Of a DNA stretch of 64,000 nucleotides, positions 36,608-44,799 are shown piece after piece (position 1 is the first letter of the stretch; each line of letters begins with the position of its first letter). This DNA is from CAZQEZ01 sp964592475 (GTDB lineage Bacteria; Bacteroidota; Bacteroidia; Cytophagales; Cyclobacteriaceae): contig CAZQEZ010000001.1 of assembly GCA_964592475.1 (NCBI GenBank), forward strand, positions 35,225-99,224, read 5' to 3'. The notes beneath the pieces were generated by a model, which was given only the letters and a program-made list of their open reading frames with translations, did not search any database and was not told where the DNA came from. The translations under genes and the position numbers were made by a program.

Positions 36608-37656
36608 TGTTCCCCCGGTTTATTTGAAACACCAGCATCGGCAAAGGAGCTCATCTGGTTAAGCATATTTACAGCTGCTTTTACAAGCGGGTAGGCCAGT
36701 GAGCAACCTGACCCTTCTCCCAGTCGCATATTCATCTGAAGTAAAGGTTTTGCTTTTAAAAATTCACATAAAGCCCGGTGACCTTTTTCATGAGACAAAT
36801 GAGCGTATATACAATACTCTTGCACCAATGGATTAATCTTTTGAGCTACCAGCAACGCACTAGAAGCAATAAACCCATCTACTAAAATCACCATTTGTAA
36901 TGCAGCAGCCTGCAAGTAAGCACCCACCATCATGGCGCTTTCATAACCGCCAAACGTAGCCAATACTTGCCATGGATCCTTGTTATTTATTTTATTATTT
37001 TTTATCGCCTGGCTGATAACTGCCGCTTTGTGTGAAATACCATTACTATCCAAACCAGTGCCAGCACCAACTATTGTTTCCAGCGCCAGGCCAGAAAGTA
37101 AATGTGTAACAGCTGATGCGGAGGTAGTATTGCCGATACCCATTTCGCCAAAGCCTACTACGTTACAACCCTTATCAAAAATAGATGCTACTATTTCCGC
37201 TCCTTTTTCAACTGCTTTTTCGGCTTCCGCTAACGTCATGGCCGGTTGATTTAGAAAACTTGTAGTGCCATAGCCAATTTTAGCTTTAAGCAAAGCAGTA
37301 CCTTCAGGAAAATCATGATTTACCCCAGCATCTACTACTATTTCATTGATGTTATTTTGCCGACAAAAAACATTAATTGCTGCGCCTCCTTTTAAAAAGT
37401 TGTACACCATCTGGTAGGTTACTTCTTGAGGAAAAGGACTTACCCCTTCTGCTGTGATACCATGGTCACCGGCAAAAATGATAATGCTAGGATTATTTAG
37501 CGTGGGTTTAACAGTTTGCTGAATAAGACAAACTTGCAACGCCACTAACTCAAGGTCTCCTAATGATCCTTGGGGCTTTGTTTTTAAGTCTAATTTTTCT
37601 TGAATCTTGAATTTCAGGCTTGTATTCAAAGCATTTATAGCAAAATGCATTTTCAT
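36604..37656 (-). CDS. cobT: Nicotinate-nucleotide-dimethylbenzimidazole phosphoribosyltransferase
   Basis: Activates the cobalamin lower ligand by transferring phosphoribose from nicotinate mononucleotide to dimethylbenzimidazole. At 350 aa it has the usual length. Diagnostic segments: LDLKTKPQGSLGDLE, IIFAGDHGITAEGVSPFPQEVT, GFGEMGIGNTTSASAV, GTGLDSNG and MRLGEGSGCSLAYPLV with the catalytic Glu. First gene of the cobT-cobS operon; the start is about 130 bases downstream of a cobalamin riboswitch. Confidence 0.97.
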   Translation of the reverse strand: MKMHFAINALNTSLKFKIQEKLDLKTKPQGSLGDLELVALQVCLIQQTVKPTLNNPSIIIFAGDHGITAEGVSPFPQEVTYQMVYNFLKGGAAINVFCRQNNINEIVVDAGVNHDFPEGTALLKAKIGYGTTSFLNQPAMTLAEAEKAVEKGAEIVASIFDKGCNVVGFGEMGIGNTTSASAVTHLLSGLALETIVGAGTGLDSNGISHKAAVISQAIKNNKINNKDPWQVLATFGGYESAMMVGAYLQAAALQMVILVDGFIASSALLVAQKINPLVQEYCIYAHLSHEKGHRALCEFLKAKPLLQMNMRLGEGSGCSLAYPLVKAAVNMLNQMSSFADAGVSNKPGEQ

Positions 37657-37741
37657 ATGATAGAAAAATGGTTAAAAATAAATTCAACTAACATTCAGCT
37701 TTAGCCAAGGCCATAGAAAAGTAAATCTGCAGTAGGCAAAT

Positions 37742-37760
37742 AAAAAGTTCCATACTTTTT
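37742..37760 (-). promoter_or_regulatory. Hairpin with U tail between B12 aptamer and cobT, possible expression platform
   Basis: A 7-bp stem (AAAAAGT/ACTTTTT, loop of five) in the cobT leader, about 30 bases after the B12 box. It is weak (AT-rich), but its position fits a riboswitch expression platform. Confidence 0.3.
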
Positions 37761-37779
37761 ACCATGAAAGCAGATAAAT

Positions 37780-37945
37780 ATTGATTCCCCTGGCAGGATT
37801 CCTGGCTTATCTTATTGTACTTATTGCTCCCATCATCATATAGTTCTAACCAGTACATTATCAAGATTTACTGTTGCGTAGACAGCTTCCACATAGCACA
37901 AAATTCCCTTACACTAATGTTATTCCTCAAAGCTAATGTGAATAT
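37780..37945 (-). ncRNA. Cobalamin riboswitch upstream of cobT-cobS
   Basis: On the minus strand the leader contains the conserved core of the AdoCbl riboswitch. A GGGAA segment is followed by GCTGTCTACGCAACAGTAAA (37867-37886), matching the GCTGTCCCCGCAACTGT core. The B12 box AAGCCAGGAATCCTGCC (37792-37808) matches the consensus AAGTCAGGATACCTGCC. Order, spacing (about 60 bases) and location before two cobalamin genes agree. It should repress cobT-cobS when adenosylcobalamin is plentiful. Outer boundaries are approximate. Confidence 0.9.
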
Positions 37946-37985
37946 TTGTAGTCAGCAAATTGAAATGCAATCTGACATTATACAA

Positions 37986-38022
37986 TAAAAAATCCCCTCG
38001 AAAAATTTGCTTGAAGGGGATT
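37986..38022 (-). terminator. Terminator of the 127-aa hypothetical gene
   Basis: AATCCCCT pairs with AGGGGATT (37991-37998 and 38015-38022), with a T run on the minus strand. It lies 37 bases after the stop of the gene at 38060-38443 and insulates the cobT riboswitch promoter. Confidence 0.85.
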
Positions 38023-38059
38023 GCTTGAAATCATATTTCAGATTACCATACTGGTCTGA

Positions 38060-38443
38060 TCAATTATATCTGCTTCTTTCTTTCAAAAAATTGTAGTTCA
38101 TTAAATTAATTAAAGTATCACGATGTTTATCCTCTGGTATTTTTTCTACCTGTGTTTCTATCAAATTATCATGTCCAAGCACCATTTGCCTGTTTATTTC
38201 ATCAGGGGCTTGTGGCCGTGTATAGTAAAGTGCCACATAATCTTTGGTGCCAATACCATAATTGTGTAATATATCATTAAGCTTGTCAGTTACTGAAGGA
38301 TCATCCCTTTCCGGAAAAGCAAAATATTGCATATCACCATAGTTTTCTAGTGTATGCTCTTTGAATACGTCTTTAAGATCATTGTTAAATCTTTTTTCTT
38401 GCGTTTTATCTTCAAATGATGCTAATACTATATAATTTTTCAT
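38060..38443 (-). CDS. Hypothetical cytoplasmic protein, 127 aa
   Basis: I do not recognise a family. The first 60 residues (NYIVLASFEDKTQEKRF, then TLENYGDMQYFAFPERDD) look like a small alpha/beta sandwich of ferredoxin-like type. The rest is helical and ends in NYNFLKERSRYN. There is no signal peptide. It has its own strong terminator and a 169-base spacer to the divergent DUF4136 gene, so it is an independent unit. Confidence 0.65.
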   Translation of the reverse strand: MKNYIVLASFEDKTQEKRFNNDLKDVFKEHTLENYGDMQYFAFPERDDPSVTDKLNDILHNYGIGTKDYVALYYTRPQAPDEINRQMVLGHDNLIETQVEKIPEDKHRDTLINLMNYNFLKERSRYN

Positions 38444-38612
38444 ACTATAATTTTTTTTAGATTAAAAAATGATTCTTATAGTTTTAACACTTGTTTTTTG
38501 CAATCTGTTATTTTTAATATTTTCTCGATTACCTTCTCCAATTAATATTAAAAATATACATTAAATTGCAGCGTTAGATAATTTACATTTAGAATAATAA
38601 GCAAACCAAATT

Positions 38613-39155
38613 ATGAAAAATAATATAATAACAATCCTATCAATTCTAATTCTGGGAGGCTGCGCCTCTATACCTCAAGGTGTTTCTATAGATTATGACC
38701 CTGAAGCTGAATTTAAAACATATAAAACTTTTTACTGGAGCGATGAAATATTGCAGGACAAAATGGAGCAGCCTTTGTTTTACAACAGTCTGGTAAAAAA
38801 ACGCATAAAAAATGCTGTGGAAAAAGAAATGACTGGAAGAGGCTATGATTTAATGCCATTTAACCCGGATCTATATGTAAATGCACATATGATTGTGGAG
38901 CAAAAAACAGAAGTACAAAATAACCCGGGAATGTATCGCTACTATTGGCAGGATAATATTCGAACTATTAATACTAAAGAAGGAACTTTGGTAATTGATA
39001 TTATTGACCGCGATAAAAAGCAGCTGGTTTGGCAAGGTGCCTACAAAGGTAGTATTTTGGATGCCAAAAAACCTGAGGATAAGCAACGTGCCATTAGAGA
39101 TGCCGTTTCTGTTATATTTCGCGAGTATGAGCATAGGGCCAACAGCGAGAATTAA
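38613..39155 (+). CDS. DUF4136 lipoprotein
   Basis: A 180-aa lipoprotein with lipobox LGGC at the end of a short signal peptide. The mature protein begins SIDYDPEAEFKTYKTFYWSDE and continues with KRIKNAVEKEMTGRGYDLMPFNPDLYVNAHM and GTLVIDIIDRDKKQLVWQGAYKG, which is the DUF4136 pattern. DUF4136 proteins are outer-membrane-associated with a mixed alpha/beta fold; their role is unknown. Transcribed alone. Confidence 0.88.
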   Translation: MKNNIITILSILILGGCASIPQGVSIDYDPEAEFKTYKTFYWSDEILQDKMEQPLFYNSLVKKRIKNAVEKEMTGRGYDLMPFNPDLYVNAHMIVEQKTEVQNNPGMYRYYWQDNIRTINTKEGTLVIDIIDRDKKQLVWQGAYKGSILDAKKPEDKQRAIRDAVSVIFREYEHRANSEN

Positions 39156-39426
39156 TAATCATGAAACCATTCCAATAACAATATCTTTTTTCAGTTGATG
39201 TAATTTTCGCTTTAAGTATACAAAAGAAAATGAGTAAATGGAGGTACACACTAATACTTTCAGGCATTTATCGCTTATTTATAGAAGTAATGTAATCATA
39301 GAGATTGCACTTGACCGGTATTTAAAATAATCTAACCTTTACACATAGAATATAACTCGCCCAATACCCTTCCTGGAGTATTAACAACTAACTTTAGATG
39401 CAAATAAGCAACTAATTATATATAAA

Positions 39427-39924
39427 ATGAAATATAGATTGTCAAATGCAATAACACTAGATGAAGAAAAGTTAGAAAATGAAAGATTAAGATATGTACT
39501 TCCGAATTTACAATTAAACCCCAATTATTTTATGGGAACATTAGGGGGAATTGCCTCATCTTTTTTACTGATTCTAATTTGGCTAGTGTTATCAAATGCT
39601 ACTGGACTACCGGCATCTGTAATGATTTTAGTTATTGGGGTTACCATAGGAAAATCAATCAGAATTTCCGGAGCAGGTTATAGCTATTGGTTTGGGGTTA
39701 CTGCTGCCACGGTAACTTTTATAGCTGGTTTAGTTGGTATTGTGATCAGTAGTTTGGGTATAATAGCTAATCAACAAGAAAAGTTATTGACTGAAGTATT
39801 TTCCTGGCTCACTGGTGATGATTTTATTGAAATATTATTTGAAAATTTAAATGCTGTAAAAATACTTTATTTGGTAGTAGCTAGTTTTGTCAGTTACCAA
39901 TTGGCATTAAAAAACGATTATTAA
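39427..39924 (+). CDS. Small integral membrane protein, hypothetical
   Basis: A 165-aa protein with a charged, helical N-terminus (TLDEEKLENERLRYVLP) and four hydrophobic segments (residues about 37-58, 63-78, 85-112 and 142-160). GGIASSFLLILIWLVLSNATGLPASVMILVIGVTIGK shows Gly-rich helix packing. No family is recognised. It ends in a hairpin terminator. Confidence 0.65.
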   Translation: MKYRLSNAITLDEEKLENERLRYVLPNLQLNPNYFMGTLGGIASSFLLILIWLVLSNATGLPASVMILVIGVTIGKSIRISGAGYSYWFGVTAATVTFIAGLVGIVISSLGIIANQQEKLLTEVFSWLTGDDFIEILFENLNAVKILYLVVASFVSYQLALKNDY

Positions 39925-39935
39925 TGAATCGTAAA

Positions 39936-39987
39936 GGCTGGAATACCCCTATTCAAAAATCGCTTTCTTCGTGTCCAGCCCCTTTTT
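39936..39987 (+). terminator. Probable terminator after the 165-aa membrane protein
   Basis: GGCTGGA (39936-39942) pairs with TCCAGCC (39974-39980), followed by CCTTTTT. The loop is long (31 bases), so strength is uncertain. Confidence 0.5.
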
Positions 39988-39996
39988 AGATCAATT

Positions 39997-40200
39997 TTAT
40001 TTTTCACAGCTTTTTCTATCGCATCGGGTTTTAGTATTTTCCTGCAGTTTGTAGTAAATATTTTTAATATGTGATTTCACTGTTTATGAATGAATAATTC
40101 ATCTGCAATTACACTATAGCTTTTTCCTTTGGCCAATAATTCTGATACCTCAGTCTCCCTAGGGCTTAATGGGGGTATCAATGAGATCAAAATTTGTGAA
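39997..40200 (-). pseudogene. Remnant of a LuxR-type response regulator (HTH domain)
   Basis: On the minus strand one frame reads PLSPRETEVSELLAKGKSYSVIADELFIHK and then hits TGA. One base away (near 40081-40088) the frame reads TVKSHIKNIYYKLQENTKT and runs to a stop at 39997. Together they make a nearly complete LuxR/GerE DNA-binding helix-turn-helix. The expected receiver domain upstream (40200-40400) is not recognisable, so the gene is both truncated and frameshifted. Confidence 0.8.
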
Positions 40201-40398
40201 GTCAAACTTAGTTCTCAATATACAAAATTGCTGTAATATTAGTAATTAAATAATAAGCGATTTTTGCGGTAATAACTTTTTTTCAAGAATGCTGAAAAGT
40301 ACCTTAAACCAACCTTTAAAAAATTAATAATTTAATAAAATAAGGGGTATAATGGTGTAAAAATGACATTAAAAGAGGTGGAAAATAATGACAAACAT

Positions 40399-40429
40399 AA
40401 AAAAGAGGTTCAGCGGTCAACTGAACCTC
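40399..40429 (-). terminator. Rho-independent terminator, minus strand
   Basis: Perfect 9-bp stem GAGGTTCAG (40405-40413) with CTGAACCTC (40421-40429) and six T on the minus strand. It lies 245 bases beyond the mazG stop. It may end mazG transcripts or be left over from the decayed regulator region. Confidence 0.75.
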
Positions 40430-40673
40430 CAGGTCAAAAACTCAAAATAAATAGGACTAATGAAATGTTAATCCGCAACAACACTGCAATATAAATAAAA
40501 AAATCTAAATTCTCCTATTATTTTTTAAGATATTTTTTCGAAGTTTAAAATAATATTACAATAATACAATTAGATCTTTTTTAAATCAAAGGCTTGTTGT
40601 GTACCTTTATTTCTTATTTATTCCTGATTTATTACACTGACCAGCTAACCTAGCTTAAACACAAATTAAGCAA

Positions 40674-41516
40674 TCATATTTTTTTAGCCTTATTCCAATA
40701 TTCATCCATTTCTGAAAGTGACATCTGCCTCAAACTTTTTCCATCTTTTGCCGATTGCTCTTCAAGATATTGAAATCGCTTCATGAATTTACGATTGGTT
40801 CTTTCAAGTGCTTCCTCAGGATCAATATTCAGAAATCTGGCATAATTAATCATACTAAAAAGCAGATCACCAAATTCATCTGAAACACCTTCAGGCACTG
40901 TGGTTTCTTTGCTATCTTTTCCATCATTAGCCATTTCAACTTCAGCATGTAGTTCAAGCAATTCTTCATTTACTTTATCCCATACCTGCTCACGGTTATC
41001 CCAGTCGAAACCAACTCCTCTGGCTTTTTCTTGTATTCGCATGGCTTTAATAATTGCTGGCAGCGAACGAGGCACACCGCTCAAAACCGATTGACGCTCT
41101 TTGGCATTTTTCTTTTCTTCCAGTTTTATCTGTTCCCAATTCTTTTTCACCGCTTCCTCATCTTCAGCTATCACATCACCATAGATATGCGGGTGCCTTT
41201 GTATTAGCTTTTCGCATAAAGCATCAATTACGTTACTTATATCAAACTGATCGAGCTCAGAGGCAATTCGCGCATAAAACACTATATGAAGCATTACATC
41301 GCCAAGCTCCTTTTTTATTTCCTGCATTTTTCCTTCTAGAATAGCATCTGAAAGCTCAAAAGTTTCTTCAATAGTAAGGTGTCTTAAGCTCTCAATAGTT
41401 TGTTTCTTATCCCAGGGACAATTTTCTCTCAATTCATCCATTACTGTAAGTAACCGGTCAAATGCTTCAAGCTTTTCTTTCCTATTTATATCAGGAGTTA
41501 CATGGGGCTTTTTCAT
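40674..41516 (-). CDS. mazG: Nucleoside triphosphate pyrophosphohydrolase
   Basis: A 280-aa tandem MazG-domain protein of normal length. Domain 1 has CPWDKKQTIESLRHLTIEETFELSDAI and ELGDVMLHIVFYA (EExxE with ExxD metal site). Domain 2 has GFDWDNREQVWDKVNEELLELHAEVE and EFGDLLFSMINYARF. It hydrolyses (d)NTPs to monophosphates, cleaning aberrant nucleotides. A terminator lies downstream. Assignment is firm. Confidence 0.95.
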   Translation of the reverse strand: MKKPHVTPDINRKEKLEAFDRLLTVMDELRENCPWDKKQTIESLRHLTIEETFELSDAILEGKMQEIKKELGDVMLHIVFYARIASELDQFDISNVIDALCEKLIQRHPHIYGDVIAEDEEAVKKNWEQIKLEEKKNAKERQSVLSGVPRSLPAIIKAMRIQEKARGVGFDWDNREQVWDKVNEELLELHAEVEMANDGKDSKETTVPEGVSDEFGDLLFSMINYARFLNIDPEEALERTNRKFMKRFQYLEEQSAKDGKSLRQMSLSEMDEYWNKAKKI

Positions 41517-41741
41517 TTTGCTAAGTTAAGAAATCCTATCAGTTATACCCATGGTAATTTAATTACTACTTTAATATTTGCACCTACTCTTTTCCTATTG
41601 ATGACTCACCATCTGGTATAAAAAATCCATTGCCCAAATATTTTTAGCTGGTTGCGAAATAATTTGGCAGGGTATTTGACAGTATAGTTTAACAATTCAA
41701 CATTTTTTTAATATTATTTTTTTAACTTAATCATTTTTAGT

Positions 41742-42254
41742 TTGACAGCTAAGGAATTTAATTCTCAGGTAAACGACTTTACTCATAATCTACGTCCCCA
41801 CGCAATGAGATTTGCCAAAAACGAAGAAAATGCTAATGATTTAATTCAGGATACTATATACAAAGCCTTGGCAAACCGGCATCGCTTTCGTCTTGGCACC
41901 AATTTAAAAGCATGGTTGTACACCATTATGAAAAATACTTTTATAACCGGTTATCAAAAAAAATCGAGGCGCAATGAGTGCGTAGACAACACTCAAAATC
42001 AGCACTACATTAATGATTTGAATTACACCATAGAAAATTATGGTGAAAATAGGTTTGTTTTAAATGACATACATAACGCTGTTAATAATCTTGACGATAC
42101 TTTTAAAACACCATTTATGATGTATTTTCGAGGCTTTAAGTATCTTGAAATTGCTGATAAATTAAATATACCCATAGGTACCGTTAAAAACAGAATACAC
42201 ATTGCCAGAAAAGAATTAAAGAGCAAATTAGATGACTATAGTTTAGCCAAGTAG
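41742..42254 (+). CDS. ECF-type RNA polymerase sigma factor
   Basis: A 170-aa extracytoplasmic-function sigma factor. It starts with TTG; no ATG lies ahead of region 2. Region 2 is MRFAKNEENANDLIQDTIYKALANRHRF with LKAWLYTIMKNTFI. Region 4 is PFMMYFRGFKYLEIADKLNIPIGTVKNRIHIARKELK, with the HTH. No anti-sigma factor gene is adjacent. The N-terminal pattern (FNSQVNDFTHNLRPHAM) is typical of a group of orphan Bacteroidota ECFs. A strong terminator follows. Confidence 0.93.
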   Translation: MTAKEFNSQVNDFTHNLRPHAMRFAKNEENANDLIQDTIYKALANRHRFRLGTNLKAWLYTIMKNTFITGYQKKSRRNECVDNTQNQHYINDLNYTIENYGENRFVLNDIHNAVNNLDDTFKTPFMMYFRGFKYLEIADKLNIPIGTVKNRIHIARKELKSKLDDYSLAK

Positions 42255-42298
42255 TGTGAAAAGTATTCTACATTGTGGTAAATAGTCATCAATATAAA

Positions 42299-42329
42299 CG
42301 ATTGATTCCCAGGGGTCAATCGTTTTTTT
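42299..42329 (+). terminator. Rho-independent terminator after the sigma factor gene
   Basis: CGATTGA (42299-42305) pairs with TCAATCG (42316-42322), followed by seven T. It lies 44 bases after the stop. Confidence 0.85.
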
Positions 42330-42347
42330 GGAGCTAATTTATTAAAA

Positions 42348-42500
42348 TATGATTATAATGAAGAAGATTTGCAATATTGAGCCGCCAGAATAAATGAATG
42401 GACTGATCAGGGTCGAGATGTTTTTATTTATTTCAATAATGATGAAAATGGCTACGCAGTATATAATAGCCTGCGACTCGAAACAATTTTGAATGTCTAA
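42348..42500 (+). pseudogene. C-terminal remnant of a DUF72 (YecE-like) gene
   Basis: The last 51 codons of a DUF72 protein survive: YDYNEEDLQY, a TGA, then AARINEWTDQGRDVFIYFNND, NGYAVYNSLRLE and a normal stop. DUF72 proteins end in W-A-x-x-I-x-x-W-x-x-x-G-x-D-V-x-x-YFNND-x-x-G-x-A. The TGA replaces the conserved Trp (TGG to TGA). The preceding 200 or more codons are gone: the sigma factor gene and its terminator occupy that space. The end overlaps the last codon of the convergent lipid kinase gene. Confidence 0.85.
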
Positions 42501-43381
42501 TAAAGCACTCGTAAGCTCAATTTTGATGGAATTATGCTAATTACGAAAGGAGGTTTCCCAATATTTTCTCCATCCATGTGTGCTTCTACATCGGCTTCTT
42601 CTATTGCAATTTTTTGGGTTTGCTGCAGGGTAATTTCATTTACATTTTCGTGTTTTCCCAATCGTAGCCTATTCACATTTAGTAAACGTCTTAATGGACT
42701 AATCTTTTTTACAAAACAAACATCAAGAAAACCATCATTTAATTCAGCATGAGGGGTAATTTTAAATCCACCGCCAAATGTGGTTCCGTTGCCGATCGTT
42801 AGCATAAAAAGCTGCTCAAAGTATTTTTGTCCATTCATTTGAAAAGAAACCGGCACCTCCTTATAAAATAAAAAGCCTTTTAATACAATTGCTAAATAAG
42901 CCATAGGCCCTTTGAACTTTTGCCTTTGCTGGTTTAGTTTCTTAGCTACCGATCCATCGTATCCAATACCAACGCCGTTTAAAAAATAAAAGTTATTACA
43001 CTTACCTATATCTACCTTTTTTAAGTCACCATAAACCGCTGTTTGCATTTGTTGTTGAAATGATTTACCTATCTTGAAGTTTTTAATAAAATCGTTGCCA
43101 GTACCGGTAGGTAATATACTTGTAGGCAAGGGCTGGTCAATAGTAGCATTTACAACCAAATTTAAAGTGCCATCGCCTCCTACTACCACAATATCAGTAA
43201 ATCCCGACATATAGAATTCCTTAATGGCCTCTATGTCATATTTACCAGGCCGGGTATGATATATAAAATAATTGAAACCTAATCCTTCCAGATAGTTTTT
43301 AAATTCATAAAGCTTAAAGGCTGGGTTTTTTCTGCCTGCTGCTGGGTTATAAATAATTAAAAAGCTTCTTATTATATCCAA
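42497..43381 (-). CDS. Diacylglycerol/lipid kinase family protein (YegS-like)
   Basis: A 294-aa ATP-dependent lipid kinase homologue. The N-terminus FLIIYNPAAGRKNP, the nucleotide-binding VVVGGDGTLNLVVNATI, PTGTGNDFIKNF and the C-terminal DVEAHMDGENIGKPPFVISIIP are diagnostic. It starts with a TTG that directly follows the TAA of the hemerythrin-domain gene, so translation is probably coupled to it. The lipid substrate (diacylglycerol, sphingoid base or other) cannot be told; sphingolipids are common in this phylum. Confidence 0.9.
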   Translation of the reverse strand: MDIIRSFLIIYNPAAGRKNPAFKLYEFKNYLEGLGFNYFIYHTRPGKYDIEAIKEFYMSGFTDIVVVGGDGTLNLVVNATIDQPLPTSILPTGTGNDFIKNFKIGKSFQQQMQTAVYGDLKKVDIGKCNNFYFLNGVGIGYDGSVAKKLNQQRQKFKGPMAYLAIVLKGFLFYKEVPVSFQMNGQKYFEQLFMLTIGNGTTFGGGFKITPHAELNDGFLDVCFVKKISPLRRLLNVNRLRLGKHENVNEITLQQTQKIAIEEADVEAHMDGENIGKPPFVISIIPSKLSLRVLY

Positions 43382-43894
43382 TTATTGATCAAACTTTATT
43401 TTACTTAATATTGACGCTGAAACTTCCTGTTGAATATGTTGAAAAAATACTCTTTCCTCTTTACGAATATGAGTGCTTAGCAAAGTTGCCAATTTATGGA
43501 TAATCTCTGGTTCCTCTATATTATTTGCAATAATTTGATTGAATAGTAATAATATTTTTTCGTGTTCAGATTGCAGCTCAAATATTAACTCGTCGGCACA
43601 TCCAGTCAACTTTATTCTTGCAAATAATATAGTTTCCTCTTTATGAAAATGAGGTATTATTATTTTTTGAAATACTTCCTTTGCATGGTTAATCTTGCCT
43701 TTCAAGGTTCGTGGAAGTCCTTTATAAGGTGGTGCATCCTTTTTTAAAAGTTGCGCCAGAAGTAACATTTGATGATGCTCGCGAGATAATGGAATTAAAT
43801 TTTTATGTCTTTTCACCGGTATATTGACTAGCGTTGGGGAAATAAGAAATAAGTAACATTTATAACTGGTTTTAACGAATTTAATTATATTCAT
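43382..43894 (-). CDS. Hemerythrin HHE-domain protein
   Basis: A cytoplasmic four-helix-bundle protein with a di-iron hemerythrin site. Ligand motifs are LSREHHQML, IIIPHFHKEETILFA, LQSEHEKILLL and LSTHIRKEERVFF. The ATG at 43894 gives 170 aa with a hydrophobic, atypical N-terminus. A GTG at 43816 (VKRHKNLIPLSREHH) fits the family better and would give 144 aa, so the upstream start is doubtful. HHE proteins bind oxygen, NO or iron. It is immediately upstream of and probably coupled to the lipid kinase. A different hemerythrin class, now decayed, lies at 25194-25560. Confidence 0.82.
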   Translation of the reverse strand: MNIIKFVKTSYKCYLFLISPTLVNIPVKRHKNLIPLSREHHQMLLLAQLLKKDAPPYKGLPRTLKGKINHAKEVFQKIIIPHFHKEETILFARIKLTGCADELIFELQSEHEKILLLFNQIIANNIEEPEIIHKLATLLSTHIRKEERVFFQHIQQEVSASILSKIKFDQ

Positions 43895-43982
43895 TCAATA
43901 TGCCAAAACAACCTCATATTATATTAATAATCGAAAGACACCCAATGTCATTCTTAAAAAAACCAATTGTTCAATATTGTAC

Positions 43983-43998
43983 TTTTCCAATATTGAAA
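43983..43998. repeat. Intergenic palindromic 16-mer, copy 1
   Basis: TTTTCCAATATTGAAA, an imperfect palindrome centred on CAATATTG. It is found again, identical, at 46491-46506. The two copies flank the origin candidate and the 514-aa gene. Could be a protein-binding site or chance in AT-rich DNA. Confidence 0.4.
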
Positions 43999-44251
43999 AT
44001 ATCTAAAGATATTTACTTCCTTTGTTCATATTTATAAATTTTTCATTTTTCGATTGAAAACATGCAGGTAACATATGAGTAAAATTTTGGTAACATGGGG
44101 CATCAGGCAGGAAAATTATTTTCAAGGCCAATATTGCTTTTAATAATTTTTCAAATTATAGCGGACTGCTAAGTAAGATCATTCATCTAAAATTCGCTTG
44201 CAATCATGTTGATTTTTATACAAAATATAGATTTTAGAAAAACAAACGGAT

Positions 44252-44424
44252 TTATCCACATTTTTAATGAGTTATCCACACTATTAATCAAATAAACCAT
44301 AACTGCTTGTTTTTCAGTTAGTTACATTAATTAAGGTTATACTGAAATATGTGGATAACTATTAAAAAAATATAAATTTTTTTTATTTTTAACCTTTTGC
44401 AGGAGTTTTTGCTAATAGCAAAAA
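44252..44424. other. Candidate replication origin (DnaA-box cluster)
   Basis: Three perfect DnaA boxes TTATCCACA: direct at 44252-44260 and 44272-44280, inverted at 44350-44358. They are followed by an AT tract (44359-44391) that could serve as the unwinding element and an 8-bp inverted repeat TTTTTGCT/AGCAAAAA (44406-44424). All lie in a 905-base spacer without genes. This is the arrangement expected of oriC, which in this phylum need not lie beside dnaA. Supporting evidence such as a GC-skew switch cannot be computed here. Confidence 0.55.
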
Positions 44425-44799
44425 AAATAATCTATAGATTCAAAAAATAACTACGATGAAAGTTATCACCATTACATTAAAATTGTGCTGCGGGGTAGTC
44501 TTGACTGAATAACCGAAAAAAATTATTTGAAAATGTGATTCTTAAAAAAAACCTACATAGTAATTAATGAATAATATTGGCCTTGCCGTGAGGATTTATT
44601 TATTAAAAATTTATAATATAAATTTGAAAATTTTAAGAAGCATTGTAGTAGCTGGAACCTGTTCTAGCAAATAATTCAAGTAATAAAAAGCAAAACCTCT
44701 AAGACCAAAATAAATCACCTTTCACTCCTTAGTGCAATTGCTTTCTATTTGAATTTTCATTTTTGCCTTGTCCTTCCAATCAAATATTTACTCTTAAAC

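Larger units (their letters stand above)
43895..44799. other. Long AT-rich spacer holding the candidate origin
   Basis: About 905 bases without an ORF I can support. It contains a palindromic 16-mer (43983-43998), three perfect DnaA boxes (44252-44358), an AT tract and an inverted repeat (44406-44424). The right half (44430-44799) shows nothing further that I can identify. Confidence 0.6.
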
